Source: CAYSIX01 sp964431205 (GTDB lineage Bacteria; Planctomycetota; Phycisphaerae; Phycisphaerales; Phycisphaeraceae). Taken from it: 5,956 nt of DNA. Shown here piece after piece: positions 5,697 through 5,956 of the stretch. Where the stretch lies: positions 1 through 5,956 of the forward strand of contig CAYSIX010000236.1 in assembly GCA_964431205.1 (NCBI GenBank). The letters run 5' to 3'. Positions within the stretch are counted from its first letter, which is position 1. Each line of letters begins with the position of its first letter. A program made the translations under genes and the position numbers. Under the pieces are notes generated by a model that worked only from the letters and a program-made list of their open reading frames with translations, was not told the origin of the DNA and searched no databases.

Positions 5697-5956
5697 GAGT
5701 CGGCGGCGGTCGCGCCCGACGCCCGATGCGTCCGGCCCGGGACCAGCCGCCGGAGCAACGCCCGCTCATCCTCGTTCACCACGAACAGCAGCGTCACGGC
5801 CAGGTACAGCACGCCGTAGCTTCCCGCCGCCAGCGCCAGCCACCACAGCGTCCAGTCGTTGATCCACCGCTCCCACAGCACCAGCACGGGCGCGACCGAC
5901 AGAGCGGCCAGCAGCATGGGGATCAGCGGCCCGATCATCCGCCCCATCGTCACGCC
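5672..5956 (-). CDS. C-terminal fragment of a membrane protein, probably a Wzx-like polysaccharide flippase
   Basis: The frame is open from the right edge to a TAG at 5674-5672 and shows 94 residues; the start is outside the window. Two hydrophobic segments are visible, about residues 8-27 (IGPLIPMLLAALSVAPVLVL) and 36-60 (TLWWLALAAG and onward). A charged segment, NEDERALLRRLVPGR (61-75), and a polar tail follow. Two closing membrane helices, then acidic residues and a basic RALLRRL stretch, resemble the C-terminus of MOP-superfamily oligosaccharide flippases, which move undecaprenyl-linked repeat units across the cytoplasmic membrane. The neighbouring glycosyltransferases support this, but a polymerase or another membrane protein is possible from so short a piece. 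A GTG at 5953 could in principle start a 93-residue protein; truncation of a larger gene is more likely. No terminator separates it from the convergent GT4 gene. Confidence 0.6.
   Translation of the reverse strand, partial: GVTMGRMIGPLIPMLLAALSVAPVLVLWERWINDWTLWWLALAAGSYGVLYLAVTLLFVVNEDERALLRRLVPGRTHRASGATAADSQAPASER

Overview
The window is high-GC bacterial DNA carrying part of a cell-surface polysaccharide locus. It holds six protein-coding genes, two of them cut by the window edges. There are no tRNA or rRNA genes, insertion sequences or CRISPR arrays that I can see. High GC, mostly weak Shine-Dalgarno sites, roomy spacers and several sulfotransferases next to glycosyltransferases would fit a planctomycete (for example Phycisphaerae or a relative). 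No phylogenetic marker is present, so this assignment is a guess from style.

Layout from left to right: (1) 1-790, minus strand, a sulfotransferase whose 3' end lies beyond the left edge; (2) 860-1870, minus, a plant-like GDP-mannose 3,5-epimerase, the best-identified gene here; (3) 1871-2209, a 339-base non-coding gap with two sharp inverted repeats; (4) 2210-3259, minus, a GT2-type glycosyltransferase; (5) 3390-4385, minus, a second, different sulfotransferase; (6) 4386-4547, a divergent intergenic region; (7) 4548-5696, plus, a GT4-type glycosyltransferase; (8) 5672-5956, minus, the C-terminal end of a membrane protein that resembles a Wzx-type polysaccharide flippase. Its last 25 bases overlap the 3' end of the GT4 gene tail to tail.

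Read together, the genes describe one plausible pathway. The epimerase would supply GDP-L-galactose (and/or GDP-L-gulose) from GDP-mannose. The GT2 and GT4 enzymes would build a repeat unit on the cytoplasmic side of the membrane. The flippase-like protein would export it, and two PAPS-dependent sulfotransferases would sulfate the glycan. The most interesting idea is therefore a bacterial sulfated exopolysaccharide that may contain an L-hexose, chemically reminiscent of the sulfated L-galactose polymers of red algae. The individual families are well known; the combination and the product are inference.
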